Positions 15,287-24,590 of a stretch of DNA of 41,925 bases are shown one piece after another. Numbering within the stretch: position 1 is the first letter of the stretch; each line of letters opens with the position of its first letter. The DNA is from Bacillota bacterium. GTDB taxonomy: Bacteria; Bacillota; Sulfobacillia; JAIMAT01. Location: positions 1 to 41,925 of the forward strand of contig JASBVM010000016.1 of the NCBI GenBank assembly GCA_029961055.1, in the 5' to 3' direction. The position numbers and the translations under genes were made by a program. Under the pieces are notes generated by a model. That model saw only the letters and a list, made by a program, of their open reading frames with translations. It did no database searches and was not told the origin of the DNA.

Positions 15287-16549
15287 TTGGAGCGCAGGCT
15301 GCGCCTCCGGGACCAGCTCCTCGCCTTCCTCGCGGTGATGGGTCCCGGCATCATCACCATGAACGTCGACAACGACCCGGGCGGCATCACCACCTATTCG
15401 GTGATGGGAGCCCGCTACGGGTACGGCATGCTCTGGACGCTCATCCCCATGACCATCCTGCTGGCGCTGGTCCAGGAGATGTCCGCGCGCATGGGTCTGG
15501 CCACGGGCAAAGGGCTGGGCGACCTGATCCGCGAGCGGTTCGGACTCCGCGTCACGGTCCTGGTGATGACCCTCCTGGTCCTGACCAACTTCGGCACCAT
15601 CCTGGCGGAATTCGCCGGCGTGGCGGCGTCCAGCCAGCTTCTGGGCATCCCCGCCTGGCTGGCGGTGCCGCTGGCGGGCGTCTTCGTCTGGTGGCTGGTG
15701 GTGCGCGGGAGCTACCGCAGCGTGGAACGCGTGATGCTGGCCCTCACCGTGGTCTACTTCGCCTATCCGGCCTCCGCCTGGCTGGCCCACCCGGACTGGG
15801 GCGCCGTCTTCCGGAACCTGGTGCGCCCGTCGGTGCAGGCCGATCCGGCTTATGTCAACCTCTTGATGACCGCGGTGGGGACCACCATCGCGCCGTGGAT
15901 GATCTTCTACCAGCAGGCGCTGACCGTCGACAAGGGGCTGACCTGGGACGACTACCCGGCCTCGCGCGCCGACACCTACATCGGCGCCTTCATGACCAAC
16001 TTCCTTCCCGGCTCGCTCTTCATGATCGTGGCCAGCGCCGCCGTCCTCTTCCCGGCCGGCATCCGCATCGAGACGGCGGCCGAGGCCGCGCGGGCGCTGG
16101 AGCCCCTGGCCGGCCACTACGCCTCGCTCCTCTTCGCCGTCGGGCTGCTCAACGCGGCCACGCTGTCGGCCTCGGTGGTCCCGCTCTCCACCGCCCACGT
16201 GGTGGCCGAAGCGTTCGGGTGGGAGTCCCGTGTCGGGCGCCGCTTCCGCGAGGCGCCCGCCTTCCTCGGCCTCTACACCGCCTTCATCCTCCTGGGTGCG
16301 CTCCTCGTCCTCTGGCCCGGGCTCAACCTGATCGAGCTGATGCTGGTCTCCCAGCTGGTCAACGGGATCTTCCTGCCGCTGGTCCTGATCTTCATGATGA
16401 TCCTGGTCAACGACCGCGCCGTCATGGGCGAGCACGTCAACTCCGGCGTCCAGAACCTGCTGGTGGGCATCGGGGCGGCGCTGCTGATCGGCATCGATCT
16501 GCTGCTCCTGGCGCAGAACCTCCTCCCCGGCCTGATGGGACGGGCCTGA
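15287..16549 (+). CDS. Divergent NRAMP (SLC11) family divalent-metal transporter
   Basis: 420 aa, about 11 hydrophobic segments. The helix-1 signature is D30-P31-G32-G33 (NVDNDPGGITTYSVMGARYG); classical NRAMP has DPGN. In helix 6 the classical M-P-H is replaced by A202-P203-W204 (GTTIAPWMIFYQQ). Loss of the conserved helix-6 methionine is a mark of the NRAMP-related Mg2+ transporter branch and weakens a Mn/Fe-importer call, so Mg2+ or broad divalent transport is inferred. The TTG start at 15287 has GGGGGTGA 6 bases upstream. The ~240 bases before it contain no recognised gene or known riboswitch. Minus-strand remnants lie downstream. Confidence 0.85.
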   Translation: MERRLRLRDQLLAFLAVMGPGIITMNVDNDPGGITTYSVMGARYGYGMLWTLIPMTILLALVQEMSARMGLATGKGLGDLIRERFGLRVTVLVMTLLVLTNFGTILAEFAGVAASSQLLGIPAWLAVPLAGVFVWWLVVRGSYRSVERVMLALTVVYFAYPASAWLAHPDWGAVFRNLVRPSVQADPAYVNLLMTAVGTTIAPWMIFYQQALTVDKGLTWDDYPASRADTYIGAFMTNFLPGSLFMIVASAAVLFPAGIRIETAAEAARALEPLAGHYASLLFAVGLLNAATLSASVVPLSTAHVVAEAFGWESRVGRRFREAPAFLGLYTAFILLGALLVLWPGLNLIELMLVSQLVNGIFLPLVLIFMMILVNDRAVMGEHVNSGVQNLLVGIGAALLIGIDLLLLAQNLLPGLMGRA

Positions 16550-16649
16550 GGCGAGGAGCTCGCCGGGGCGGCGCAGGCGCGGGGCGGTGTGCGGGTCCCC
16601 CCCTCACCGCCCGGCCGCCCCGCCCCCGGACCCCGTGGATCGGAGCCGC

Positions 16650-16965
16650 CGCCCAGGATGAGGAGCGCCGGCCAGCCCGCCGTCAGGAAGGTGAGGAGGA
16701 GCACCGCCAGGCTCATCCCGCGCGCGATCAGAGCGTTGTCGGTCACTTCCTCGGCCAGCGGGGTCACCCATTCGAAGCCGACGAAGAGGAAGAGGCCCAG
16801 GGCGACACCCTGCGCCACCGCCGCCGGCCCCCCGGGGTGGGTGGCCAGCGGCAGGGCGAAGCGGATCCGGTCGAAGGGTTGGCGTTGAACCGCTCGGCGA
16901 AGGTCTCCAGGATGCGGCCCATCTCATCCGCGCTCACCAAGGGCGTCCGCACCCCCTTCCTCGGC
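16650..16965 (-). pseudogene. Remnant of APC-family amino-acid permease
   Basis: A fragment in the minus-strand frame that includes 16818 reads FALPLATHPGG, then VALGLFLFVGFEWVTPLAEEV and SLAVLLLTFLTAG, typical of membrane helices 6-7 of APC permeases (VGFE and EEV motifs). Just upstream, EMGRILETFAERFNANP continues in another frame, and a single base missing near 16877 would join the two. No N-terminal or C-terminal half of a permease is present (about 100 of 450 residues remain). This is gene debris or a badly damaged assembly. Confidence 0.6.
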
Positions 16966-16981
16966 GGCCAGGTCCAGGACC

Positions 16982-17445
16982 AATGGGGAGCTTGACCATC
17001 TCGCCCGCCAGCCGGCGGGCGAACTTCCTCAGCTCCTCCAGGGAGCGGATCGGGTAGGGGATGCCGGGACCGAACATCAGGTCGCCGTAGGTGACGCTGC
17101 AGCCCGCTGCCTCGAGAGCCTCCGCCATGCCGTAGCGGTCCAGGGCGGAGACCATCAGCACCTTCAGCCCGGCGTCTGCCGCGCCGCCTTGAGCAGGCGC
17201 TCCCCGTCGGCGATCGCGTAGCGGTCGCCCGCGATGTAGAGGTAGGCGTCCAGCCCTCCCAGCCCGATGGCGTCGACCCGGCCGTCCATCTCGGCGACCG
17301 CCCGCTCCGCCGCCTCCACGTCACCGTCGAAGCCCCGCCGGCGCACCTGGATCCGCTCTCCCAGGAGCTCGAGAAGGGCGGTGTGATCCCGCCGGCTGGT
17401 GCCCAGGCCGACCGAGACCACCTGCCTGTCGGCCGTGCTCCTCAC
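16982..17445 (-). pseudogene. Remnant of quinate 5-dehydrogenase-like gene
   Basis: Starts VVSVGLGTSRRDH at about residue 9 of a GTG frame at 17445 and continues through RVDAIGLGGLDAYLYIAGDR to AARQTP. There the frame stops (17164). The next frame resumes with VLMVSALDRYGMAEALEAAG and GDLMFGPGIPYPIRSLEEL and ends at MVKLPI. In intact relatives, annotated as quinate 5-dehydrogenase in several Firmicutes and Thermus-type bacteria, about 30 residues separate these blocks and over 100 more follow. Both the middle and the C-terminal parts are missing, so the gene cannot make a normal product. Confidence 0.65.
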
Positions 17446-17510
17446 CTCGCGCGCGCTCGATCACCCGCGCATGCTACTCCTCCCCCGGCGGCCGGTCCAG
17501 CCCGCGGCGG

Positions 17511-17711
17511 TCAGACCAGGCTCCTCAACCGCTCGGGGTCGGTGCCGAGGACCACGTGCCCTTCCCGGAGCAGGAGGAAGAGCGACTGGTTGGGCTTCAC
17601 CCTCAGCGCCTGGCGCACCACGGGCGGCAGGACGATGCGACCCTTGGGGTCGATGCGGACTGCGACCAGCCGCGGCTCCTCCGGGGCACCGTTTCCGCTT
17701 CCAGCCGCCAT
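17511..17711 (-). CDS. AbrB/SpoVT-type DNA-binding protein
   Basis: 66 aa swapped-hairpin protein. The core VAVRIDPKGRIVLPPVVRQA and the following LRVKPNQSLFLLL match AbrB/MazE-like transition regulators and antitoxins. The ATG at 17711 has GGGGAGGGTGAAG ahead of it and lies 22 bases after the metQ stop on the same strand, so it may be the last gene of the methionine-import transcript. No toxin gene is next to it; a regulatory role is the more likely one. Confidence 0.8.
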   Translation of the reverse strand: MAAGSGNGAPEEPRLVAVRIDPKGRIVLPPVVRQALRVKPNQSLFLLLREGHVVLGTDPERLRSLV

Positions 17712-17733
17712 GGCAGCCTTCACCCTCCCCGGT

Positions 17734-18666
17734 TCAGTGCAGGAGCTGCTGGGCGGGGACCACCGCCCCCCTGTAGTGCGATTCGATGAAGGCCCTCACC
17801 TCGGGCCCGACCAGCGCCCTGGCCAGCGCCTCGACGGCCGGTTTCCCCACGTCGTCCTTCCGCACCACCAGCACATTGGCGAACGGCGAGTCCGCCCTCT
17901 CAAGGTACAGGGCGCCGGGATGTTTGAGAAGCCCGGCCTTCCTGGCCTCGAGCACGTAGTTGGTGTTGATGGCCGCCAGGTCCACGTCGTCCAGGGCGCG
18001 CGGGAGGATCTCCGCCGCCAGCTCGCGGATCTGGAGATGGCGCGGGTTCTGGACGACGTCCGCGACCGTCGCGGAGGAGCCGGCCCCGGGTCGGAGCCGG
18101 ATCAGGCCGGCGGACTGGAGCAGGAGGAGCGCGCGCCCGCCGTTGGTGGTGTCGTTGGGGATGGCGACGGTGGCCCCGTCCTTCAGCCCGCCCAGCGAGG
18201 TGATCCGGTTGGAGTAGAGGCCCATGGGCTCGATGTGCACCTTGGCGATGGCCACGAGGCCCCCGCCGTTGTGGCTGTTCCAGTCGTCCAGGTAGGGCAG
18301 GTGCTGGAAGTAGTTGGCGTCCAGGCTGCCGTCCTTCAAGGCGGGGTTGATCTGGGTATAGTCCGAGAACTCCACCACCTGGAGCCGGATCCCCTGCTTG
18401 GCCAGGAGCGGCTTGACCACCTGCTGCAGGATCTCGCCGTGGGGCACGGCGGTGGCGCCCACCTTGAGCACCGTGGCGGCCTGGCCGGCGGCCTTCGCCC
18501 CGCTCCCCGGCACGGCCTGCCCGGCCGTGCCGGCGCTCCCCGCCCCGCCGCAGGCCGCGGCCAGCAGCGCCAGCGGCAGGAGGGCCCCGCCCAGCCGGCG
18601 TGTCAGCCGGAGAAGGCCGCGCCCCGACTCCGGGTTCCGTTCGTGCTTCACCGTGACTTCCTCCAT
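17734..18666 (-). CDS. metQ: D/L-methionine-binding lipoprotein MetQ
   Basis: 310 aa NlpA-family solute-binding lipoprotein. A basic N-terminus, a hydrophobic stretch and the lipobox LAAAC give acylation at Cys39. The mature part has LKVGATAVPHGEIL, LQVVEFSDYTQINPAL, LDANYFQHLPYLD and the SDNPFANVLVVR-like block (ADSPFANVLVVRKDD), all characteristic of MetQ. It delivers methionine to the MetNI membrane complex. The ATG at 18666 is used because GGAGG lies 9 bases upstream; an ATG at 18705 has its G-rich site too close. It lies 96 bases after metI. Confidence 0.92.
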   Translation of the reverse strand: MEEVTVKHERNPESGRGLLRLTRRLGGALLPLALLAAACGGAGSAGTAGQAVPGSGAKAAGQAATVLKVGATAVPHGEILQQVVKPLLAKQGIRLQVVEFSDYTQINPALKDGSLDANYFQHLPYLDDWNSHNGGGLVAIAKVHIEPMGLYSNRITSLGGLKDGATVAIPNDTTNGGRALLLLQSAGLIRLRPGAGSSATVADVVQNPRHLQIRELAAEILPRALDDVDLAAINTNYVLEARKAGLLKHPGALYLERADSPFANVLVVRKDDVGKPAVEALARALVGPEVRAFIESHYRGAVVPAQQLLH

Positions 18667-18762
18667 CCTCTGCTGCCTCCTCGCTGCGTCGAATGTCCGG
18701 ACCATCTCCCCATCTCGAAGCGGAGACCTCCAGGATCTCCCTGCGCCGCTCGCCCCGCGCGC

Positions 18763-19416
18763 TCAGCCCCGGTGGTCGAGCCGTCGGGACAGGCGGTCGC
18801 CCGTGAACTGGATCACCTGGACCAGGACCACGAGGACGACGATGGCCCAGAGCAGGACCTTCACCTCGTAGCGCTGGTAGCCGTAGCGGTAGGCCAGGTC
18901 CCCCAAGCCCCCGCCGCCCACGGCGCCGGCGACGGCCGAATACTCCACCAGCGAGACGGCGGCCACGGTGATCGCCAGGACCAGATCCGGCAGCGCCTCC
19001 CGCCAGAGCACCTTCCAGACCACCTGCCAGCTGCTGGCTCCCATGGCCAGCACCGCCTCCACCGCGCCCCGGTCGACGGCCCGGAGCGACCCCTCCACCA
19101 GCCGGGCCACGTACGGCGTGGCGCCCACCGCCATGGGCACCACGGCGGCCGAGGTGCCGATCGAGGTTCCGGCCACCCAGCGGGTGAAGGGGATGAGAGC
19201 CACCATCAGGATCAGGAAGGGGACCGACCGCCCCACATTGACCACCGCGGCCAGCGCCCGCTGGAGCACGGGCATGGGCGCGATCAGGCCGTGGTCGAGG
19301 ACGACCAGCAGCGTCCCGAGGGGGAGCCCGGCCGCCACCGCCAGGAGAAGGCTCAGGCCTACCATGTGGAGCGTCTCCAGCGTCGCTTGAAGAAGTTGCG
19401 CCGTCAGGTCAGGCAT
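18763..19416 (-). CDS. metI: Methionine ABC transporter permease MetI
   Basis: 217 aa inner-membrane permease with five hydrophobic segments and the binding-protein-dependent EAA-type loop (EAVLAMGASSWQVVWKVLWR), preceded by NVGRSVPFLILM. It forms the methionine channel and docks MetN. The ATG at 19416 overlaps the metN stop by 8 bases, so the genes are co-translated. Confidence 0.93.
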   Translation of the reverse strand: MPDLTAQLLQATLETLHMVGLSLLLAVAAGLPLGTLLVVLDHGLIAPMPVLQRALAAVVNVGRSVPFLILMVALIPFTRWVAGTSIGTSAAVVPMAVGATPYVARLVEGSLRAVDRGAVEAVLAMGASSWQVVWKVLWREALPDLVLAITVAAVSLVEYSAVAGAVGGGGLGDLAYRYGYQRYEVKVLLWAIVVLVVLVQVIQFTGDRLSRRLDHRG

Positions 19417-20215
19417 CGCCCGCCCCCGCCTCCGCCGGGCCCGGCACCGCGGCCGGTACCGCGGCCAGCAGCTGCCGCGCCGCCACCGAGAGGGGCTGTC
19501 GCAGAAGGCGCTCGGCCGGGCCGCTCTCCACCACCCGCCCGGACTCCAGCACGACCAGGCGCGAGCAGACCGCCCGGACCGCGCTCAGGTCGTGGCTGAC
19601 CAGGAGGATGGACACCCCGTACTCCTGCCGGATCTCGTCCAGGAGCCGCAGGATCGACGTGGCCGTGGCCGGGTCCAGCGCCGAGGTCGGCTCGTCACAG
19701 AGCAGGAGCGAGGGCGTCAGCGCCAGGGCCCGGGCGATCCCCACCCGCTGCTTCTGGCCCCCGCTCAGCTGGGCCGGGTACGCCTCTTCCCAGCCCCTGA
19801 GGCCCACGCGCGCCAGGAGGTTCCTGGCGCGCGCCTCGGCCTCGGCGCGACGGACGCCCGCCAGCTCCAGGGGCAGGAGCACGTTCCCCAGCGCCGTCCT
19901 GGAAGCGAGAAGGTTGAAGTGCTGGAAGACCATGCCCACCTTCCGCCGGGCCGCACGCAGGGCGCGGCCGCGGAGGCGGTTCACCTCCTGGCCCTGCAGC
20001 CGGATGGAGCCGCTCTCCGGGCGCTCCAGACCGACGATGCAGCGGATCAGGGTGCTCTTTCCCGCCCCGCTCCGGCCGACCACCCCCAGCGCCTCGCCGC
20101 GGGCCAGCTCGAAGCTGACCTCCTCCAGGGCCTTCCTCGGCCCGTACCGCTTGCTCAGGCCCTGGACCGCCAGTACCGGCGGTCGTCCCGCGGCCTCCGC
20201 CGCCTGCCCCGTCAC
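19409..20215 (-). CDS. metN: Methionine ABC transporter ATPase MetN (lacking NIL domain)
   Basis: 268 aa ATPase. Walker A GRSGAGKST, the Q-loop VFQHFNLL, signature LSGGQKQRV and Walker B LLLCDEPTSALDP are all present. Most MetN proteins are ~340 aa because of a C-terminal NIL/ACT domain that binds methionine and shuts off transport. Here the chain ends after the ATPase core, so trans-inhibition by methionine should be absent and control may rest on the upstream SAM-I riboswitch. The GTG at 20215 has GGAGGAGGATCGG upstream. The frame is open further upstream but passes into the riboswitch terminator. Confidence 0.92.
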   Translation of the reverse strand: MTGQAAEAAGRPPVLAVQGLSKRYGPRKALEEVSFELARGEALGVVGRSGAGKSTLIRCIVGLERPESGSIRLQGQEVNRLRGRALRAARRKVGMVFQHFNLLASRTALGNVLLPLELAGVRRAEAEARARNLLARVGLRGWEEAYPAQLSGGQKQRVGIARALALTPSLLLCDEPTSALDPATATSILRLLDEIRQEYGVSILLVSHDLSAVRAVCSRLVVLESGRVVESGPAERLLRQPLSVAARQLLAAVPAAVPGPAEAGAGDA

Positions 20216-20284
20216 CGCACCGATCCTCCTCCCGCGCTGTCGCGCCGCCCCGCCTGCGGCCTCCCGCCCGGTCGCGGAGATACG

Positions 20285-20308
20285 AAAAAACCCCTCGCAC
20301 GCGAGGGG
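20285..20308 (-). terminator. SAM riboswitch terminator
   Basis: On the minus strand CCCCTCGC-GT-GCGAGGGG is followed by TTTTTT. It lies directly after the SAM-I aptamer and ~70 bases before the metN start, so it is the expression platform: terminate with SAM bound, read through without it. Confidence 0.92.
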
Positions 20309-20320
20309 CACCGTCCGCGT

Positions 20321-20425
20321 CTCTCATCTTTCGGCATACCGCCGCAGGAGTTAGCACCGCTGCCACCAACGTGGCCGGTTGCCGGGCTTCATCGGGCCAG
20401 TCCCTCCGCCTGCTCTCGATGGGAG
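20321..20425 (-). promoter_or_regulatory. SAM-I (S-box) riboswitch
   Basis: The minus strand reads ATCGAGAG, then GGCGGAGGGACTGGCCCGAT, then GAAGCCCGGCAACC, the central S-box consensus, with GGTGCTAA-TCC-TGC and a closing GATGAGAG that pairs with CTCCCATC at the 5' end (P1, with one mismatch). It binds S-adenosylmethionine and controls the following metN-metI-metQ genes. Promoter upstream and terminator downstream are both visible. Confidence 0.96.
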
Positions 20426-20460
20426 GTGCTTCGCGTCGATATTCGGTTCACGCGCAAAGC

Positions 20461-20489
20461 AGTCTACCGGGCCGTCCCGCCGCAGTCAA
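20461..20489 (-). promoter_or_regulatory. Promoter of the metNIQ riboswitch transcript
   Basis: Minus strand TTGACT (20489-20484), 17-base spacer, TAGACT (20466-20461). The expected transcription start lies about 30 bases ahead of the aptamer. Confidence 0.65.
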
Positions 20490-20515
20490 CAGGTGCCGTC
20501 GGCGGGTGACGAGGG

Positions 20516-21478
20516 TCAGGGCTGCGGGGCGACCGGCTTCGCCGGCGGGCAGTCGAACTGCTGCCAGTCCCAGTAGGGGCTCTTGGCGGGGCAGAGGCGG
20601 ATGCCCTCGCTCCGGCCGAGTGCGGCCACCACGGCCGAGGCGAGGAGCGCGTTCCCCGCCGGCGTGGCGATGTGCACCCCGTCGGGGGCGCGAACGTCCT
20701 GGAGGACGCCGGAGGAGTCCCGGATGTAGCGCGTGTACCTTCCTGAGGCGTCCTGGAAGAGCTCCCAGGACGAGACGTAGATCACGCCGGGGTGGGCCTC
20801 CGCCTGGGCTTCGTAGACGCCGTTGAGCTCCTGCATGGCCGTGTTCGACAGCACCGCCGCGGGCGACATGACGGGCATGCCCACCCAGACGACGCGCGCA
20901 CCCGCCCGCGTCGCCTCGTCCATCACGGCGGCCACCCTGGCCCCGTACGCCCTTCGCCAGGGCTCGCTGCCGAAGCGCACGTACGCCCCCTGGTCGATGA
21001 AGCTGACCGCGTCGTTTCCGCCGAACATGGCGACGACCACCTGCGGGTGGAGGTCGGCCAGCTCGCGCTCGAGGACGGCGGGCCAGTCGTAGTACGCCCT
21101 GTTGACCAGCCCGGACGAGCCGACGGCCTTGAGGAGCAGCCGGACGTCGGGCCGGCTTCCGATGACGTCGCGCAGACCGAACCCCAGGTCCATGCCGAGT
21201 GAGTCGCCGATGACGAGCACCGTGAGCGGGTGATCCGGGCTCGGCTGGGCAAGGGGCGCCGGCCCGAGCGGGCTCGCCGGGCGGGTCGCGCCAGGGGTCT
21301 TCGGCCTCTCCCCCGCCACGCTCCGGGAAGGCGACGCCTCCGACACGGACCGGAGCCCGGCGGATCGCGAGCGGGAGGGTCCGGTATCGGCCACCGCCAC
21401 GGCGCAGGCGATCCCGAGACCCAGCGCCAGTCCGGCTGCAAGCCATATCGCGCCTCGCCGGTGAACCGCTTGCCGCAT
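20516..21478 (-). CDS. DUF459 SGNH-hydrolase-like secreted protein
   Basis: 320 aa. An N-terminal hydrophobic segment (WLAAGLALGLGIACAVAVA) acts as a signal or anchor, followed by a Ser/Pro/Arg-rich linker to residue ~80. The SGNH fold follows with block I VLVIGDSLGMDLGFGL, block III MFGGNDAV and block V APDGVHIATPAG carrying the catalytic Asp/His. This is the DUF459 family, implicated as extracytoplasmic esterases or acetyl-transfer partners. Substrate unknown. The ATG at 21478 follows GGGAGG. A second SGNH domain occurs in the acyltransferase at 8.4-10.4 kb. Confidence 0.88.
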   Translation of the reverse strand: MRQAVHRRGAIWLAAGLALGLGIACAVAVADTGPSRSRSAGLRSVSEASPSRSVAGERPKTPGATRPASPLGPAPLAQPSPDHPLTVLVIGDSLGMDLGFGLRDVIGSRPDVRLLLKAVGSSGLVNRAYYDWPAVLERELADLHPQVVVAMFGGNDAVSFIDQGAYVRFGSEPWRRAYGARVAAVMDEATRAGARVVWVGMPVMSPAAVLSNTAMQELNGVYEAQAEAHPGVIYVSSWELFQDASGRYTRYIRDSSGVLQDVRAPDGVHIATPAGNALLASAVVAALGRSEGIRLCPAKSPYWDWQQFDCPPAKPVAPQP

Positions 21479-21725
21479 CCGTGGTGGACCTCCCGCTGGC
21501 GAGGAATCGTCGCCTCACGTGGAGCCGTCCGGCACCGGAAGGATGGATTAGGATCGACCGCCGCACGAGAGGTTCGACAGGCCCGAGCGGCGCTTCCTGC
21601 CGGATTCGGCAGGTTCCGCCCGGAAAGGCCTGGCGATCCGCGCGGGCAGAGGCGCTCGAACGGGGCGGGCCGGTATGGGCCGGGGCGAACCGCTCCCGGC
21701 CGGTCCCGGCCCGCCCTCGCGCCGC

Positions 21726-22976
21726 CTAGGCGGGAGCGCCGGCGCGCCCGAGCGACCGGCGCCGCACCGCCGGGAAGAGGAGCGCCAGCGGCGTCCCCAG
21801 GGCCGCGATCGCCGCGGACGCGTAGAGGGCCGCGTCGATGCCGGCCGTCTGGGCCACGAAGGCGAGCAACCCGGCCCCCAGCGAGGCGACGGCGTTCCCC
21901 CAGCCCAGGACCAGGCCGGATGCCGTGGCCACGTGATCGGGGAAGAGCTCCTGCCCCATGACGATCACCACCGAGCTGACGCTCATGGCGGTGAAGCCGG
22001 CCAGCGCCAGCAGCACCAGCGCCAGCGGACCCCGGGCGCTGATGAAGAGGGCCAGGAAGAGCGCGCTGGCCACGGAGGCGACCGCCACCACCGCGGTTCG
22101 CGGCACCCGGTCGGAGAGCGCGCCGCCGAGCCCGTTCCCGAGGCTTCCCGCCAGCAGCATGACACCGATGAAGGCCGCGCTCTGCAGCACGGGACCGCCG
22201 GAGAGCTTGTAGCGGATGGGCAGATAGGCGATCACCGCCGTGGTCACGATGGAGCGCGAGGCCGACATCAGCAGCAGGAAGAGCGCCGCCACGCCCCGCT
22301 CGGAGAGCGCCCGGGCCAGCGTCCGCGCGTCGGCGCCCTGCGCCCCGTGGCCGGTGTGGCCGTCGCCCTCCGCCTCGCGGCCGTTGTACGCCCGGCCGAT
22401 GGCGCCGGCGATCCAGAGCGCGACGAGGATCCCGGGCAGCGCCACCAGCCCCACGCTCCGCTGCGCCGCGATCATCGCGGCCAGGGCGGCCGCGGTCGGC
22501 CCCAGCGCGCGGCCGATGTTGCCCGCCACCATGAAGGCCGACATCCAGAGCCCCCGCGCCTCGCCGCTGGAATCGTGGACGAGGGCGGCGGCCGGCGGAT
22601 GGAAGGCCGAGTTGCCGGCGGCGGCGATGAAGACCAGTGCGAGCAGAGCGGCATAGCTCGGCGCCAGCCCGAGGAGGCCCACGGCGGCCGCCCCGACCAG
22701 GAGCGCAAAGGGCAGGACCCGCAGCCCTCCCCGCCGGTCGGCCAGATAGCCCCAGACGGGCTGGAGGAGGGCCGCCGTCAGGCCGTTGGCCGAGGTGACC
22801 CAGGCGGCCATGGCCACGGTCATGTGCAGCGGTCCCATCAGCAGCGGGACCAGCGTCGGATAGATGTTGCCATACAGGTCGTTCAGGAAGTGCCCCAGGG
22901 CGGCGATGGCGACGTTGGCCCGCGCAGCCTGGCGCGCGCCCGCCGCCCCTCCCGTCGCGACTTCAGCCCCGGACAT
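21726..22976 (-). CDS. MFS efflux protein, fosmidomycin-resistance (Fsr) type
   Basis: 416 aa, about 12 membrane helices. The N-terminal GHFLNDLYGNIYPTLVPLLM is the hallmark of the Fsr family; AGNSAFHPPAAALVHD and LPIRYKLSGG also fit. Relatives export fosmidomycin and other small molecules. The ATG at 22976 lies inside the 3' end of the padR-like gene (14-base overlap) with GGAGGCGGAGG just ahead, so regulator and pump form one transcript. A hydrophilic loop in mid-protein (REAEGDGHTGHGAQGADA) contains two His. Confidence 0.88.
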   Translation of the reverse strand: MSGAEVATGGAAGARQAARANVAIAALGHFLNDLYGNIYPTLVPLLMGPLHMTVAMAAWVTSANGLTAALLQPVWGYLADRRGGLRVLPFALLVGAAAVGLLGLAPSYAALLALVFIAAAGNSAFHPPAAALVHDSSGEARGLWMSAFMVAGNIGRALGPTAAALAAMIAAQRSVGLVALPGILVALWIAGAIGRAYNGREAEGDGHTGHGAQGADARTLARALSERGVAALFLLLMSASRSIVTTAVIAYLPIRYKLSGGPVLQSAAFIGVMLLAGSLGNGLGGALSDRVPRTAVVAVASVASALFLALFISARGPLALVLLALAGFTAMSVSSVVIVMGQELFPDHVATASGLVLGWGNAVASLGAGLLAFVAQTAGIDAALYASAAIAALGTPLALLFPAVRRRSLGRAGAPA

Positions 22977-23313
22977 CCTCCGCCTCCTTCCACGCCTCGA
23001 GCCAGAAGTCCAGGTTGTCCCGGCTCCGCCGGATCTCCTCGCTCCACTCCCGCAAGAGCTCCCGGCCCCGAGGCGTGATGGTGTACTCCCGGGCGGCGGC
23101 CCCGCGGCCCGTCCGCCACTCGGACTCCACGGCACCCGCCGACTCCAGGTCGCGGAGCGTCCGGTAGACGCTGGGCTGGTCCGCCTGCCAGCCGCCTGGA
23201 AGATGGGCGCTCAGCCAGAGATCGATCCCCCGGCCGTGCATCCGGCCGCACCGGAGCACGGCCAGCAGGACGAAGGCCGGCAAGTGGCGGCCCCGGGTTT
23301 GGATCCGCTCCAA
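22963..23313 (-). CDS. PadR-family transcriptional regulator
   Basis: 116 aa winged-helix protein. LPAFVLLAVLRCGRMHGRGI and QPSVYRTLRDLESAGAVESEW form the HTH and wing, and a short C-terminal helix follows, as in PadR repressors that sense antibiotics or phenolics. The TTG at 23313 has GGAGG 9 bases upstream. It is followed with overlap by an Fsr-type exporter, which it presumably represses. A near-perfect inverted repeat 47 bases upstream is a candidate operator. Confidence 0.87.
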   Translation of the reverse strand: MERIQTRGRHLPAFVLLAVLRCGRMHGRGIDLWLSAHLPGGWQADQPSVYRTLRDLESAGAVESEWRTGRGAAAREYTITPRGRELLREWSEEIRRSRDNLDFWLEAWKEAEDVRG

Positions 23314-23359
23314 GCGATCCGTCCTCCCCTCCCCGTCGGCGGGCCGAATCCAGCATACT

Positions 23360-23385
23360 GCAATTCGCACTTATATGCGTAATGC
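23360..23385. promoter_or_regulatory. 26-bp palindrome, candidate PadR operator
   Basis: GCAATTCGCA (23360-23369), CTTATA, TGCGTAATGC (23376-23385): arms match at 8 of 10 positions around an AT-rich centre. It is the only AT-rich island in the area and lies between the padR-like start (23313) and the sugar-type ATPase gene end (23469). Autoregulation by PadR is inferred. Confidence 0.55.
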
Positions 23386-23468
23386 ACTAATCAGCACGAA
23401 GACGCCCACCCCGGGAGCCGGCCCGCGACCCCGAGAAGGGTGGGAGGAAGGCGGGACGGGAAGGGGAA

Positions 23469-24571
<1,103 letters not shown>

Positions 24572-24590
<19 letters not shown>

